This document shows positions 8,935 to 19,199 of a stretch of DNA of 64,000 nt, in pieces. The notes beneath the pieces were generated by a model. It had not been told where the DNA came from and searched no databases. It worked only from the letters and a program-made list of their open reading frames with translations. A program made the translations under genes and the position numbers. Positions within the stretch are counted from its first letter, which is position 1. Every line of letters starts with the position of its first letter. The DNA lies in contig JAGTXO010000018.1 of assembly GCA_019448385.1 (NCBI GenBank), positions 248,001-312,000 on the forward strand, given 5' to 3'. Source of the DNA: Diacronema lutheri. Taxonomy: Eukaryota; Haptophyta; Pavlovophyceae; Pavlovales; Pavlovaceae.

Positions 8935-11600
8935 ATGTTCAGGCGCTTCTGGCGGAAAGGCGGCGCGATCCTGCCGACGAGCGCGTTGCGCAGCGACGTG
9001 GTGCCCGCGCGCCCGGCGAACGAGACGCACGGTGTGCTCCAGCCGCCCAAGCCGCGCAAGCCCATGCTGTTCATCGGCGCCATCATCGCGTCATTTTTCG
9101 TCATCCCGCCGTGTGCGCTCACGCTCGTCGTCGGCTACGCCGCCGCGGTGGCCGGGCTGGCGATCGCGCTCCCGCTCGCGGCCGTCGTCCTGGCCGTCGT
9201 TGCGTCGGTCCTGGTGTACGGCCAGCTTACTTTGCCTGAGGGCTCCACGTACCTGGGCGTGCTGCTCCTGATGTTCAGGCTGGTTTACTTCACGCCAAGC
9301 GAGCGCACGGCGCGAGCGTCGATGAAGCCTTTTTTGCTGGGTTCTAAGAAGCGGCTGCGGCTCAACCAGCTCGAGTTTGCGCTCAACCTTTCCGTCCCGT
9401 CCTACGCCGACGAGGAATTCATGCCCGCCGGCTCGGCGGATGGGCTCGCCGCGCGCCTCGCGGACGTGGTGGAGCGTAATGCGCGGTACCTCCCGTCGTC
9501 CTCGACGATGACGCGCTTTCAGCCGGGCGAGGACCCGGTCGCGTACATGATGAGCCAGATCAGCGACATTTACCCCGTCGTCACCGACGCGTGGCCCGAC
9601 AAGCAGTCCGACGTGGCGCTCGCGCGGCTGTGCGTGAGCGGGCTCGGCGCGCACCGCCTCGAGAGGCACGCGCCATCGGGCGGGTACGTCGTGCGGTGCA
9701 ACGCGCTGGCCGAGCTGAGCGTCAAGCCGGGCCTGAGCAGCTACGGCGGCGATTGCATCCTCGACAAGGGCTTCCGCGTGCTCGGCATTGAGAAGCGAGG
9801 CGGTTTGAGCGGGAATGATGGGAAGCCCGGCGAAGTGACCATGTGCAGCGCGCACCCCGCAGGCGTCGGCCTGCGCTCGCGAACGTGCCGCGCGTTGCGG
9901 CGCCGTCGCGCTCCGCTCCACGCGCGCTTGAGCGCCTCACCCTGCCCGTGCCGCCGCCACCACCGCCCTTCCTCCGCGCCATGCGCGGCCCGCGCCCGCT
10001 TCCCTCTCGGTGCCCGCGCGGTCGTCAGGTACACGCCCGCATCCGCCGAATGGGAGTATGTCAAGTTCGTCTTCCGCAGCTCGCTCTTCACGCTCGTCAC
10101 GCTCGTCGATCACCTGTACGGCATGCACCTGCTCGAGGCGAATTCGGCGGTGCTCGCCGTGCGGCGCTCGCTCTCAACCGCCCACCCGCTCCGTCGATTC
10201 CTCAGCCCGTTCATGTGTGTGCAGGGCGGCGTTCGCGCCTGGCGCGCCTGGCACGCCCGGCGCGCGCTGCGCGCCCGCGGCCGCCTGTCGCGGCTCACCC
10301 AGCCTCACGCGACGGCCATCTCGCGACCGCCATCGTGACCGCCATCGTGGGCAGCTACCAGACTGTGACTGTGAATGACAACGCGTGCAACAACCTCGTC
10401 GCGAAGAACTCGATGGGCCCGCGCAACTTTGCGCTCGACGAGTCGGGGCTGATGCTCGCGTGGGCGAGCGCGCCGTCGCTCATCAAGCTGCCCGGGCTCG
10501 AGGGCCGCGTGCACCTTGATTATGAAAAGCTGTACCAGACGCGCCTCCGGCCGGCCGGCCTCGACACAAAGTACCACCGCTCGCGCCTCCGGCTGTGGAG
10601 GGCGCTGCGCGCGTTCGCCGACGAGTACCTCCGCGCATATTACCCGTCCGAGGCCGCGCTCCGCGCCGACGCGGAGGTTGCCGACTTTGTCTCCGCTTAC
10701 GTCGTGCTGGTCGCGCACGGGCTGCTTGCAACGAGCGACCGGCTTTCCGAAGTGCATGGTGCGAAGGACGATGCGAGCTACTGGCACCATGTCGTCTCGG
10801 TGCGCGCCGGCCGCACGGCGGCCGTGTGATGGCAGCCGTTGCGCGCGCGCGGAGCGGCCGCGCGGCCACGCAGCGCGCCTGCGCGGCCTGACGAAGCCGG
10901 ACGCCTGCCTCCGGCGCGCTGTCCTACCCTTGCATCATGCCCGCGTGCCCTGCCCTGACCGCAGGTGATCACCCACATCATGATCGCCGTGACCGCCGAC
11001 CACGAGCAGGTGGGCAGCGTGCAGGTTTACGCGCAGGACGTGTCGTGGACCGCCTTCTCGTGGCCCGAGGGCGAGGCGTGCGGCACCAAGGAGCTGTCGC
11101 TGCTGCAGGGAGGCCTGATGTGCTTCACGTCGACGCCGATGCCGGCGCTTATGAAGCGCGCGGGCCGGCAGGACGACGACTGGAGCTTCCTGTTCCCCGT
11201 GCGCGCAGGCGAGGCGCATTCGGGCGTGGATTATAACTCGGGCCCCTCAAATCCGCGCCAGCCCGCGCCGCGTTTCCACCACGCGCGCGCGACCCGCCCC
11301 ACCCGTTGCTCGCAGCGGGCGGGAGCTCGCGCCCCATGGCTGAGCCATGACCCAAGCCCGAATGCATTGACCGCCTGCGCCTCGCCTCTGCGCCCTCGCC
11401 CGCTCCAGGACACAGGGAAGGATGCAAAGGCGCACGCGGCCGCCGCGTATGAGCGCCTCCAGGCCAACCTTCGCCAAATCTCGGCCGACGCCGACGCGGA
11501 CGAGGCGAGCTTCTTGGCCGACCCGGCCGGCCGCGCGCCGGGCGAGTGGCCCATCGTCGCGCACAACCCGCGGTACATGGAGACATCGGTCTCGGTCTGA
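8935..11600 (+). CDS. Lipoxygenase-like protein with N-terminal membrane segments
   Basis: Five exons close in phase: 8935-9842, 10029-10214, 10355-10799, 10965-11198, 11409-11600 (654 residues). Residues ~45-100 are two hydrophobic segments. The iron-binding helix resembles lipoxygenase: HLYGMH (H-x4-H) near residue 330, then HPLRRFLSPF, as in the LOX motif preceding the active-site loop. The third ligand helix is TADHEQVGSVQVY near residue 525. The C-terminus ends NPRYMETSVSV, where classical LOX ends in Ile. The position four after the third His is Gly rather than the usual Asn/His/Ser. The PLAT domain is not obvious. Likely an oxylipin-forming or LOX-related enzyme; the altered ligands make activity uncertain. 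The TIR element ends 54 bp upstream of the start codon. Confidence 0.75.
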
Positions 11601-11733
11601 ACACAACGCCGCAACGCCAGCACTCGGGGCCCCTTTCTTTTTCGGCGAGAGGCGCGAGGCTGAAAGCCGCGCTCAAAAAGCTCATCCACGCCTGCCCGGT
11701 GCCAACTTACGCGAGCCGCTCCATCCTTCTCGC

Positions 11734-12168
11734 CTACTCCTCGGTGGGCTCGAGGACGAGCTTGCCCGCTTTCTTGAGCCGCGCCTGCTTTTTGGTGAGC
11801 GGCATGCCCGTCTCCTTGTCCCAGATGAAGTAGCTCCCGCCCGCGTTGCCCTTGTAATCCTCCTCGTCGTTGCGCTTGCGCGGGTCGGCCTTCTTCATCG
11901 TGTCCGCGGCGCCGTAAAAGTTGGACTTGCGCTTGCCGTAGAAGGAAGCGCCGTTCCCCAGTTTCCGGTCGAGCGCGTCGTCGACAATGTCGTCAAAGCC
12001 CTGCGCCAGCCGCGCGAAGAAGCCCGGCTTCCGCTCGCCGCCGTCGGCGCCGTCCATTCGCGTCGCACAGGCTGGCTGGCGCGCCAACCGCGCACCGGTG
12101 AGGCGGTGCGCGTCCCCAACGTGCGCCGCGATCAGGACCCATGCGCAGACTCTCAACGCGGTGTGCAT
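11734..12168 (-). CDS. Small conserved-looking protein with signal peptide
   Basis: A 144-residue single-exon ORF starting MHTALRVCAWVLIAAHVGDA, a typical signal peptide, followed by an Arg/Ala-rich stretch (HRLTGARLARQPACATRM) compatible with a plastid transit peptide. The mature part contains LGNGASFYGKRKSNFYG, then MKKADP, EEDYKGNAGGSYF and a Lys-rich tail ending EPTEE. I recall similar YGKRKSNFYG proteins of unknown function in algae but cannot name a family. Convergent with the lipoxygenase-like gene (133 bp apart). The same frame continues open upstream into the ABC gene, but this is chance: the ABC protein leaves that frame at an intron. Confidence 0.65.
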   Translation of the reverse strand: MHTALRVCAWVLIAAHVGDAHRLTGARLARQPACATRMDGADGGERKPGFFARLAQGFDDIVDDALDRKLGNGASFYGKRKSNFYGAADTMKKADPRKRNDEEDYKGNAGGSYFIWDKETGMPLTKKQARLKKAGKLVLEPTEE

Positions 12169-12425
12169 CTTGCGCCCGGCTTCAATTTTTGAGTGCGCCA
12201 GAAGCCTCGCGCGGCAAAACGCAAATCCATGGCGACCGTCTCCACAACGTGTGTGGTACGCCCTGATTTCGGCCTGATGTTGCGTGCGCCCTTTCGCTCG
12301 CTCCGTTTGTCCAGCCTCGGCCCCGTGCGCGCCCCTCCTGCTGACCCGCCTGTAAGCGTCGTTAGTATTAAAGACGAGAGCAACGTGCGCGACGCGCACA
12401 GCCCCGGCCCGGCGGGCCTCCTCCT

Positions 12426-13686
12426 TCACGGCGGCAGCGCGGGGCTCGCCATCTGGTTGAGCGGCACGCTCGCGGGGAGCGCGTTGAGGTCGAGCCACGT
12501 CCAGCCGCCGCGGCCATCGAGGTTGAGCTGAAAGTCGTGGAACCGGCGCATCAGCTCGAGCTTGTGTGAGACGGTGAAGAGCGAGATGCCGAGCGCGCGG
12601 CACGCCAGGTAGATCCGCGCCTCGACCTCGCCCGACACGGCGGACGTGCACTCGTCGAGCACCGCGTAGCGCGGCGTGTGGTAGAACAGGCGCGCCATGC
12701 CGACGCGCTGCTTCTGCCCGCCCGAGAGCGTCCCCGCCCAGTCGCGCACCTGCCGCGCGGCGGTTGGGCGGCGAGGGCTTGAGTCGGCGCGCGCGGTGCG
12801 CGCTAGCTGGGCGCGGCGGGCGGAGGAGGCGCGCGCAGCGCTGGCGCGGGCGCAACACCTCGTCGAGCCCAAACTGCGAGAGCAGAGAGCCGGCTGGGTC
12901 GACGACGCCGAGCAGCCGGCACAGCAGCACGTCGAGCGCCTCTGCGGGCTCGAGCGCGGTTGGGTCATGCGCCGCGCCGCGCGCGTCGGCGCGCTCGCGC
13001 AAGCGCTCGGCCCGCTGGCCGGCGCCGTTGGCGATGTACTCACCGCCGGCCGCGAGCAGCTCGCGCTCGAGCACCGCCTCGCGCACGAGCACCGCCGCGG
13101 CCGCGGCCGCGTGCCTGCGGACCGCCTCGTCGCGCGAGCGCGGGTAGATGAGCTGGTCGCGCAGCGTCCCAAGGACGAGATACGGCCGTTGCGGCACGAA
13201 GAGCATGTGTGCGGCCGGTGGCTTTGTCACGCTGCCCGCGGCGATCGGCCACAGGTCGCCGAGCACGCGCACGAGCGACGACTTGCCCGAGCCGTTGGGC
13301 CCGGTCACGAGCACGTTGCGGCCCGCCGGCACGACAAAGGAGAGCGCGCGCGCCAGGACTTGGCCGTCGGGCGAGGCGATCGAGACGCCGTCGAAGCGGA
13401 TCGAACAGCCGAGCTCCGCTGGCGTCCAACCGTCGCCCGCCGATGCGGCGATGCGCTGCGACGACGTCACGCGCCTCATCTGCCCGCCCTCGACGGTCGA
13501 GACGACTTGCGTCACGTGCTGCGGCCGGTGGAGTGGTGCGTGCACGCCACCGCCGCCGCCCGTCGACCCGCCATCGTGCTGCAGGCTGTCGAGGAGACCA
13601 GCGCTCGACGTGCGCGTCCACCCAACGCTCTGCGACTCGACGCGCTCGACGCCGAGTTCCTCGTCGAGCGCGCCGTCGCCGTCGCC

Positions 13687-13717
<31 letters not shown>

Positions 13718-15360
13718 TTGTCGTCGTCGTCGTCGTCGTCGTCATCTGCGGCGGCGGTGCCCAAGTTGGCATCGCAGCCGGCCGCGCCGCCGGCCGCGCT
13801 TGCGCCGCCGCGCCGCTCAACGTCGGCGCCGACAGTGCCCGCCGCCTCCTCCTCGTCGCCATCGTCGACGGCGTCCGGCGCGGCGAAGCGGCGTCCTCGC
13901 GCGCCGCCTCCGCCTCCGCCTCCGCCTCCGCCTCCGCCTCCGCCTCCGCCTCCGCCGGCGGCGCGCGCGCGCGCGGCGCGCTTCGCGGCCGCGCGCCCCC
14001 TCTCCGCGAGACGCAGCGCGTTCCGCCATTCGGCGAGGAGAACGAGGCCGAGCGGGTGGTGATGCGCGTGCACGCCGCACCGCTCGCCTTCCTGCGCCGG
14101 CGCGCCGCGCGCGCCCCCTGCCTCGTCGCCGCTGCGCGTGCGCGCCGGCCATCGTGCGCACCCGTCGGCATCCGCGTCGGCATCCGCGTCGGCGGACGCG
14201 TCGGCAGACGCGCGTGAGCGCACGCCGTGCAGCTCGCGCACGAACGGCGCGTTGCCCGCCTCCTCCAGCCGCGCGACCGCCTCGAGCACCTCCGAGACGC
14301 GCGTCGTGATGCCGGCGAGCGAGGCCACCTTTGTCGACGCCTGCACGAGGTGGCCGACAGCGGAGCCGAGGTCGGCGAGCTGCGCGCCCGTGCGCACGAA
14401 GCCGGAGACGATCTCGCCGAGTGGGCGCTCGCCGAGCTCGCCGTGCCTGCGCGCCTGTAGCGCCCACGCGAGGCACGGCGAGAACGACTTGATCAAGTAG
14501 TGATCGATCACGCCGAGTAGTAACTGCCTTCGCGAGAGCTGCACGGACGCTCGGAAGAGGCGCGCCATGAGCGCGTCGAGCAGCGCGCGCTCGCGCCGGC
14601 CGCCATGGAAGAGCGCGATCTCCTCCGCCGCCGCGATCAGCCGCGCGTGCGCGTTGCGGTACTGGCCGGCGGTTTCGGACTCGAGCTGCGCAAGCCGTTT
14701 CACGTCGGGCAGCAGCCGCAGCTTGAGCTGCGAGAGAAGGAGTGACGCTCCGATCACGACGGCGGGCGCGTGCACGCCGAGCTGCCGGCCCAGCCGCGTC
14801 GTGAGCAGGATGACGTCGAGCAACGGCTTGGAGACCGTCGTGAGGAGGGCGGACGCCGACTCGGCAAAGCGCTCGACGTCAGTCGTGACGCGCTGGTCGA
14901 CGTTGTCGATTCGGCACTGCGGCAGGTTGGAGGCCTTGAAAAAATTGGCGCCGCGGATGTACTTTGAATTCACCTCGTGCGAGAGCCGGCGCTGGAAGAG
15001 CAGCGCCTGCATGCGCGTGAAGTACTTGAGGCCGGCGTGCACGACGGACGCCGGGAGGCCGAGCGACGCGTAAACGGTCGTCTGCTTGGCGAACGCGCGC
15101 CAGTGGCCCTCGATGAGCGCGCGCGCGACGCGGCCGGAGCAGTCGGCCGTCGCCATTGAGAGCAGCGTGCGTGCGAAGGTGCACGAGATCAGCGCGCTCA
15201 GGCAGCCGACCTCGCGCGAGCGCAGCCGCGGGCCAAAGCAGAGGCGGAGGAGCGACAGCAGCTTGTCGCCAACGCGGAGCGAGCGCGTCATGCCGCGCAG
15301 CCAGATGGAGAAGAAGAGGACGAGCACGAGTGCCGAGCCGCGCGTCCGCCCGCCCGCCAT
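12426..15360 (-). CDS. ABC transporter subfamily D half-transporter (peroxisomal type)
   Basis: Two exons, 15360-12859 and 12749-12426 (941 residues), intron GT..AG in phase 0. Residues ~1-385 are the ABC_membrane_2 transmembrane domain, with [10 protein letters not shown] matching the subfamily-D motif after the EAA-like helix. The nucleotide-binding domain (~650-941) has Walker [10 protein letters not shown], the typical [15 protein letters not shown] segment, signature [17 protein letters not shown] and Walker [10 protein letters not shown], all characteristic of ABCD proteins that import acyl-CoAs into peroxisomes. Between the domains lies a ~260-residue low-complexity linker with long Asp and Gly runs, absent from ordinary ABCD proteins. 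Divergent from RACK1 (131 bp). Confidence 0.9.
13675..13990 (-). repeat. Trinucleotide tracts coding poly-Asp and poly-Gly in the ABCD linker
   Basis: GTC runs (13690-13745) read as Asp on the minus strand, and CCGCCT-type runs (13910-13965) read as Gly. They remain in frame with the flanking ABC domains, so they are part of the protein unless spliced out; no convincing splice pair that removes them was seen. Confidence 0.7.
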
Positions 15361-15491
15361 CGCCGCACGCGTCCCGCCGCGGTGCTACGATTGCCCCCCG
15401 TCCAGCGTGCGCTCGCCCGCCATCGTTGCGCGCGCTTCTTTTCAAACTGGTGGAGAGGGAGCCACGCGCCTGTGTCGCACGCTGTGCCGCC
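15361..15491. promoter_or_regulatory. Shared divergent spacer, ABCD / RACK1
   Basis: Only 131 bp separate the start codons of the ABCD gene (minus) and RACK1 (plus), so both promoters and leaders must lie here or overlap the genes. No TATA-like box was seen. Confidence 0.5.
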
Positions 15492-16752
15492 ATGACGACC
15501 GAGACGCTCACGTTCCGCGGCGTGCTCAAGGGGCACAGCGACTGGGTGACGTGCATCGCGAGCACGATGGAGGAGACGGGCATGCTTCTCTCCGGCTCGC
15601 GTGACAAGTCGGTCATCGTGTGGTCGCTCGACCGCGAGAACGATGACGAGGGCCTGTGCGGCCGCGCGAAGCGCTCGCTGCGCGGGCACTCGCACTTCGT
15701 GCAGGACATCACGATCTCGTCGGACGGCCAGTTTGCGCTCTCGGGCAGCTGGGATGCCACGCTCCGCCTCTGGGACATCAACTCGGGCCTCACGACCCGC
15801 CGCTTCGTCTCGCATGAGAAGGACGTGCTCGCGGTCGCCTTCTCGGCCGACAACCGCCAGATTGTCTCGGGCGCGCGCGACAAGAGCATCAAGCTGTGGA
15901 ACACGCTGGGCGAGTGCAAGTATACCATCCAGGAGGACGGCCACACCGAGTGGGTCTCTTGCGTGCGCTTCTCCCCCTCCGCGAGCAACCCGCTCATTGT
16001 CTCGTGCGGCTGGGACAAGATCGTCAAGGTGCGCACGCCGGGCCGCTCCGCTGACCCGTCGCCGCGCCGAGTCGCCGCGCGGCGGCGCGACGCAAGGCGC
16101 GCGGCGCTCGCGCCGCGTATGTTGCCTCTCTTACCTGCGCGCGCCCCCCCGTGCGCGCCCGCGCGCCGCCCGCAGGTCTGGAATCTGAGCAACTGCAAGC
16201 TGCGCACAAACCTCGTTGGGCACACGGGCTACCTCAACACGGTCACCGTCTCGCCCGACGGCTCGCTCTGCGCGTCGGGCGGCAAGGACGGCACGGCGAT
16301 GCTCTGGGATCTCGTGCGCGCGCAGCCGCCGGCGCGTGCATTTGCCGCGCACGCGCGCCGCCGCACCCACGCCCGCCTTTGCCCACGCTCACCGCCATCG
16401 CCCTTTCCACCGGCCCCCCCCCCCCCCCCCCCCCCCCCGCCCCGCGCCCGCGCCCGCGCCCGCGCAGAACGAGGGCAAGCACCTCTACTCCCTCGAGGCG
16501 GGCTCGGTCATCTCGTCGCTCGTCTTCTCGCCCAACCGGTACTGGCTGTGCGCTGCGACCGAGCAGAACATTAAAATCTGGGACCTCGAGTCGAAGTCGA
16601 TCGTTGGCGAGCTCAAGCCCGATTTCCCGCCGCTCGGCAAGAAGGCGATGGAGCCGTACTGTATTTCGCTCTGCTGGTCGCCCGACGGCTCGACGCTCTA
16701 CTCGGGCTACACCGACGGCATCATCCGCGTGTGGCAGGTCGGCCTCGCCTAG
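15492..16752 (+). CDS. RACK1: RACK1-type WD40 ribosomal scaffold
   Basis: Three exons: 15492-16028, 16176-16313, 16468-16752 (319 residues; RACK1 is usually ~315). The protein opens with [17 protein letters not shown] sequence and has seven WD40 blades, with hallmarks [69 protein letters not shown]-type and [16 protein letters not shown]1 binds the 40S subunit near the mRNA exit and scaffolds kinase signalling. Introns are GTGCGC..CGCAG and intron 2 contains a C26 tract (16413-16438). Single-copy orthology is inferred from length and blade order. Confidence 0.95.
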
Positions 16753-16923
16753 AGCGCGCGGCCTTTGGCGATGCCCGGCGCGGCCTGAGACGCCGCCCGC
16801 AGCCAGCCACTGCCAGCGGCCCAACTCGGTGCGTGCCCTGTCAGACGCGAGAAGGAGGATCATGAGCCGCCAAAATCAGAATGCACTGGTGCCGAGTTCG
16901 TTCCACAGCCACCCCAAACCCCC

Positions 16924-16955
<32 letters not shown>

Positions 16956-17192
16956 TGGCGGCCACCGCCACACGTCTGGGAGATGCCCAACGCCGCGACG
17001 CGCGCTCGTCTCCGGCTCCCATCGCGCGGCGCTCCTCCACGCGCCGGCGCGCGCCAAAGGCGGCCAGAGCCCCTGCCGCCACGCCGCAGCAGTCCGGCCG
17101 AGCCGCGAAACCACACGGCCGCGCGACCATCCGAGGTCAGCGACTGAAAGAGGCAGTCAGCACTGGGCGAGGGTTCGGGGCTCTGAATCGGG
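16753..17192. other. Convergent intergenic region with C32 homopolymer
   Basis: Lies between the 3' ends of RACK1 and the GHITM gene. Contains a run of 32 C (16925-16956). No credible ORF, RNA gene or repeat was seen otherwise. Confidence 0.7.
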
Positions 17193-18308
17193 TCAGTCAC
17201 CGTTGCGCATGCCAAAGATAATGAGGAGTCGAGTGAAGATCGCCTGGAAGTTGATGAAGAGGTTGATCGCGTGACGCAAGTGGTCGTCCTCGCCCATCTC
17301 GTATTCTGCGATCATCGTCTGCGTGTCGTAGGCAATGTACAGAGTGAAGAGGCCCAGGCCGCCGTAGAGCATCACGTTATGGAGCAATGGCGCAAAGGGC
17401 GACGTGACGGGCACAAATATGCCACCGAGGCTGAGGACGAGGAGGACGATCATGCCGGCGCCGAGGGGGACGCCAAACTTTAGCATCGCGCCGCGCGGCG
17501 CCATCATCGCGAGCAGCGTCATCACGCCAAAGAGGCCGGCGGTCGCGCCGAGCGCGAGCGGGATCGCGGTCGGGTTGATCCCAAGGAAGAGTTTGAGCAG
17601 CGGCGCGATCGCGAGGCCAGAGAGCGCGGTGAACGCGACGAAGAGGCCGGTGCGGAACTCGGAGGAGTGGGTCTGCGCGCGACGCGACGGGCAGCGCGCA
17701 CGCGCGGCGCATGACGCCACGTGAGGCGTGCGATGCGCGCGCGGTCAGGCGGCCGAGCGCTCGGCGGGCCGCACAGCGCGCACGAATTTGTTGGTGTAGC
17801 TGAGGAGATAGACCATGGGCGCGAGCGCGAGGATGCCGGGGACAAACGCTGGGATCATCGCGGCGAGCCCCGTCGCCATCGACACCATCGAGGCGCCGGC
17901 CGCGACGCCGATGCCGGCACAGAGCGTCGCGTACACCTTCTGCAGGTGCGCGGAGACGCCCGCGGTGACCGAATCGAACTGCGAGCCGGGCGCGGTGCCG
18001 CGCGCGCGCTGGTCATCGTAGTAAGGCTGCTGATCGCTCGACGGCCGCTGCAGCTGCGACGCCGGCTGCTCCGCCTGCCACCACTCCTTGGCCGGCGCGT
18101 CGGCCTCCTTCACGTCGACCTTCCCCTTCCGGCCGACACCCTCGCGCGGCTTGAAGGCGAGGCCACGCTGCGGCGCGGCGACGCGCTGGGAGAAGAGGTG
18201 GGATAACGTCGGACGCGGCGCCGAGCCGAACGTGCGTGCGCCCTGCGAGCGCTGCACGAGCCGCGCGCGCAGGCCGCCGCCGATGCCGCGTGCGCAGAGC
18301 GCCATCAT
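17193..18308 (-). CDS. GHITM / Bax-inhibitor-1 family inner-membrane protein
   Basis: Two exons, 18308-17784 and 17672-17193 (334 residues; GHITM ~345). The start at MMALCARGIGGGLRARLVQR gives an Arg-rich mitochondrial presequence; upstream Met codons are possible but add disordered sequence. Seven or so hydrophobic segments follow, including the BI-1 family features YLLSYTNKF, FRTGLFVAFTALSGL and the C-terminal IAYDTQTMIAEYEMGEDDHL...INLFINFQAIFTRLL. GHITM/MICS1 acts in mitochondrial cristae organisation and cation exchange. The assignment to GHITM rather than a TMBIM paralogue rests on the presequence and length. Confidence 0.85.
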
Positions 18309-18527
18309 AATGGCGGACGTGGGTTTGGGCTCTGGAAACAATTCCAAAAAGGGCGGCGCGACTGGAGGCGACGCGCAGACGGGCGACGGGTCCGACGGCT
18401 CACGGCTCTCCCCTCGTGTTGCGAGGCCGAGCGACGTGATGGTCCGTGCGAATCGAGAGGAGCCGGCCTTGGGTCCCGGCGCAGCCTCACAGACGCACGC
18501 ACCACCGTCCACCGCACCTGCACCGCG

Positions 18528-19136
18528 ATGAAAGCGAAAGTGACAGAAACTTTCGCGACGGTGCCATTTCGGTCAATGGAGGAAGAGCTCTTCGAGGTGA
18601 CGGTGCCACTTGGAGTGAAGGCTGGTGACCTCATGACGGTGGGGCTGCCGAGCGGCAAGGTTCACACCATCACCGTTCCGCCTGGGCTGAGCGCCGGCAT
18701 GCGCTTCCCTATCGCAGCGCCCAAGCAGAGGAGCGCCCTCGACAAGGCGGCTGAAAGCGCGCGCCGTGCGGTCGCCGCGGTCGAGAAAAAGGCGAAGGAC
18801 GAGCAGTGGGCCGCCAAAGCCAAGGGCGCGACTTTGTCGGTCGTCAGCGCAGGTTCCAACTTTGTCGCCGGTTTCAAGAAGGGCCTGGCGGGCGAAACAC
18901 CGCCGCCACCGCCGCCGCCGTATGCGGCACGCGCGGAGCCGGAAGCCGGAGGCATGGTCGTCGCAATCATCCCGGAGGGTCTCTCGCCGGGAAGCGTCAT
19001 GCTCGTCGCGACGCCTGCTGGTCAGATGCAGGTCACTGTGCCGTCAGGCGCTCGGCCGGGCAACGAATTGCACGTGCTTTACGGTCGGACCGAGGAGGGT
19101 TGGGGCGTTGACGGGCCTCCGCGCATCGCGCGGTGA
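18528..19136 (+). CDS. Two-lobed protein with VPPG-type beta repeats
   Basis: Single exon, 202 residues. Two similar modules, at ~17-62 and ~142-187, each contain pairs of the motif V-T-V-P-x-G-x-x-x-G (VTVPLGVKAGDLMTV, ITVPPGLSAGMRF; IIPEGLSPGSVMLV, VTVPSGARPGNELHV). Such motifs occur in algal proteins and resemble the substrate-binding strands of DnaJ C-terminal domains. A charged helix and a six-proline stretch separate the modules. The family is not firmly identified. Divergent from GHITM with 219 bp between starts. Confidence 0.65.
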   Translation: MKAKVTETFATVPFRSMEEELFEVTVPLGVKAGDLMTVGLPSGKVHTITVPPGLSAGMRFPIAAPKQRSALDKAAESARRAVAAVEKKAKDEQWAAKAKGATLSVVSAGSNFVAGFKKGLAGETPPPPPPPYAARAEPEAGGMVVAIIPEGLSPGSVMLVATPAGQMQVTVPSGARPGNELHVLYGRTEEGWGVDGPPRIAR

Positions 19137-19199
19137 CATCCGCTTGCGTCGTGAGCCACTTTCACCGGGTCGTTCCGACGTTCGATCACGACGCAGTCA

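Noticed and set aside
12697-14217. 506-codon plus-strand ORF
   Set aside because: It is the antisense shadow of the ABCD coding sequence; high GC keeps such frames open.
11734-15360. One 1208-codon ORF fusing ABCD with the small plastid-type protein
   Set aside because: The ABC signature and Walker B lie in another frame reached through a clear intron (12858-12750); the bridging translation is non-homologous and the small protein has its own signal peptide.
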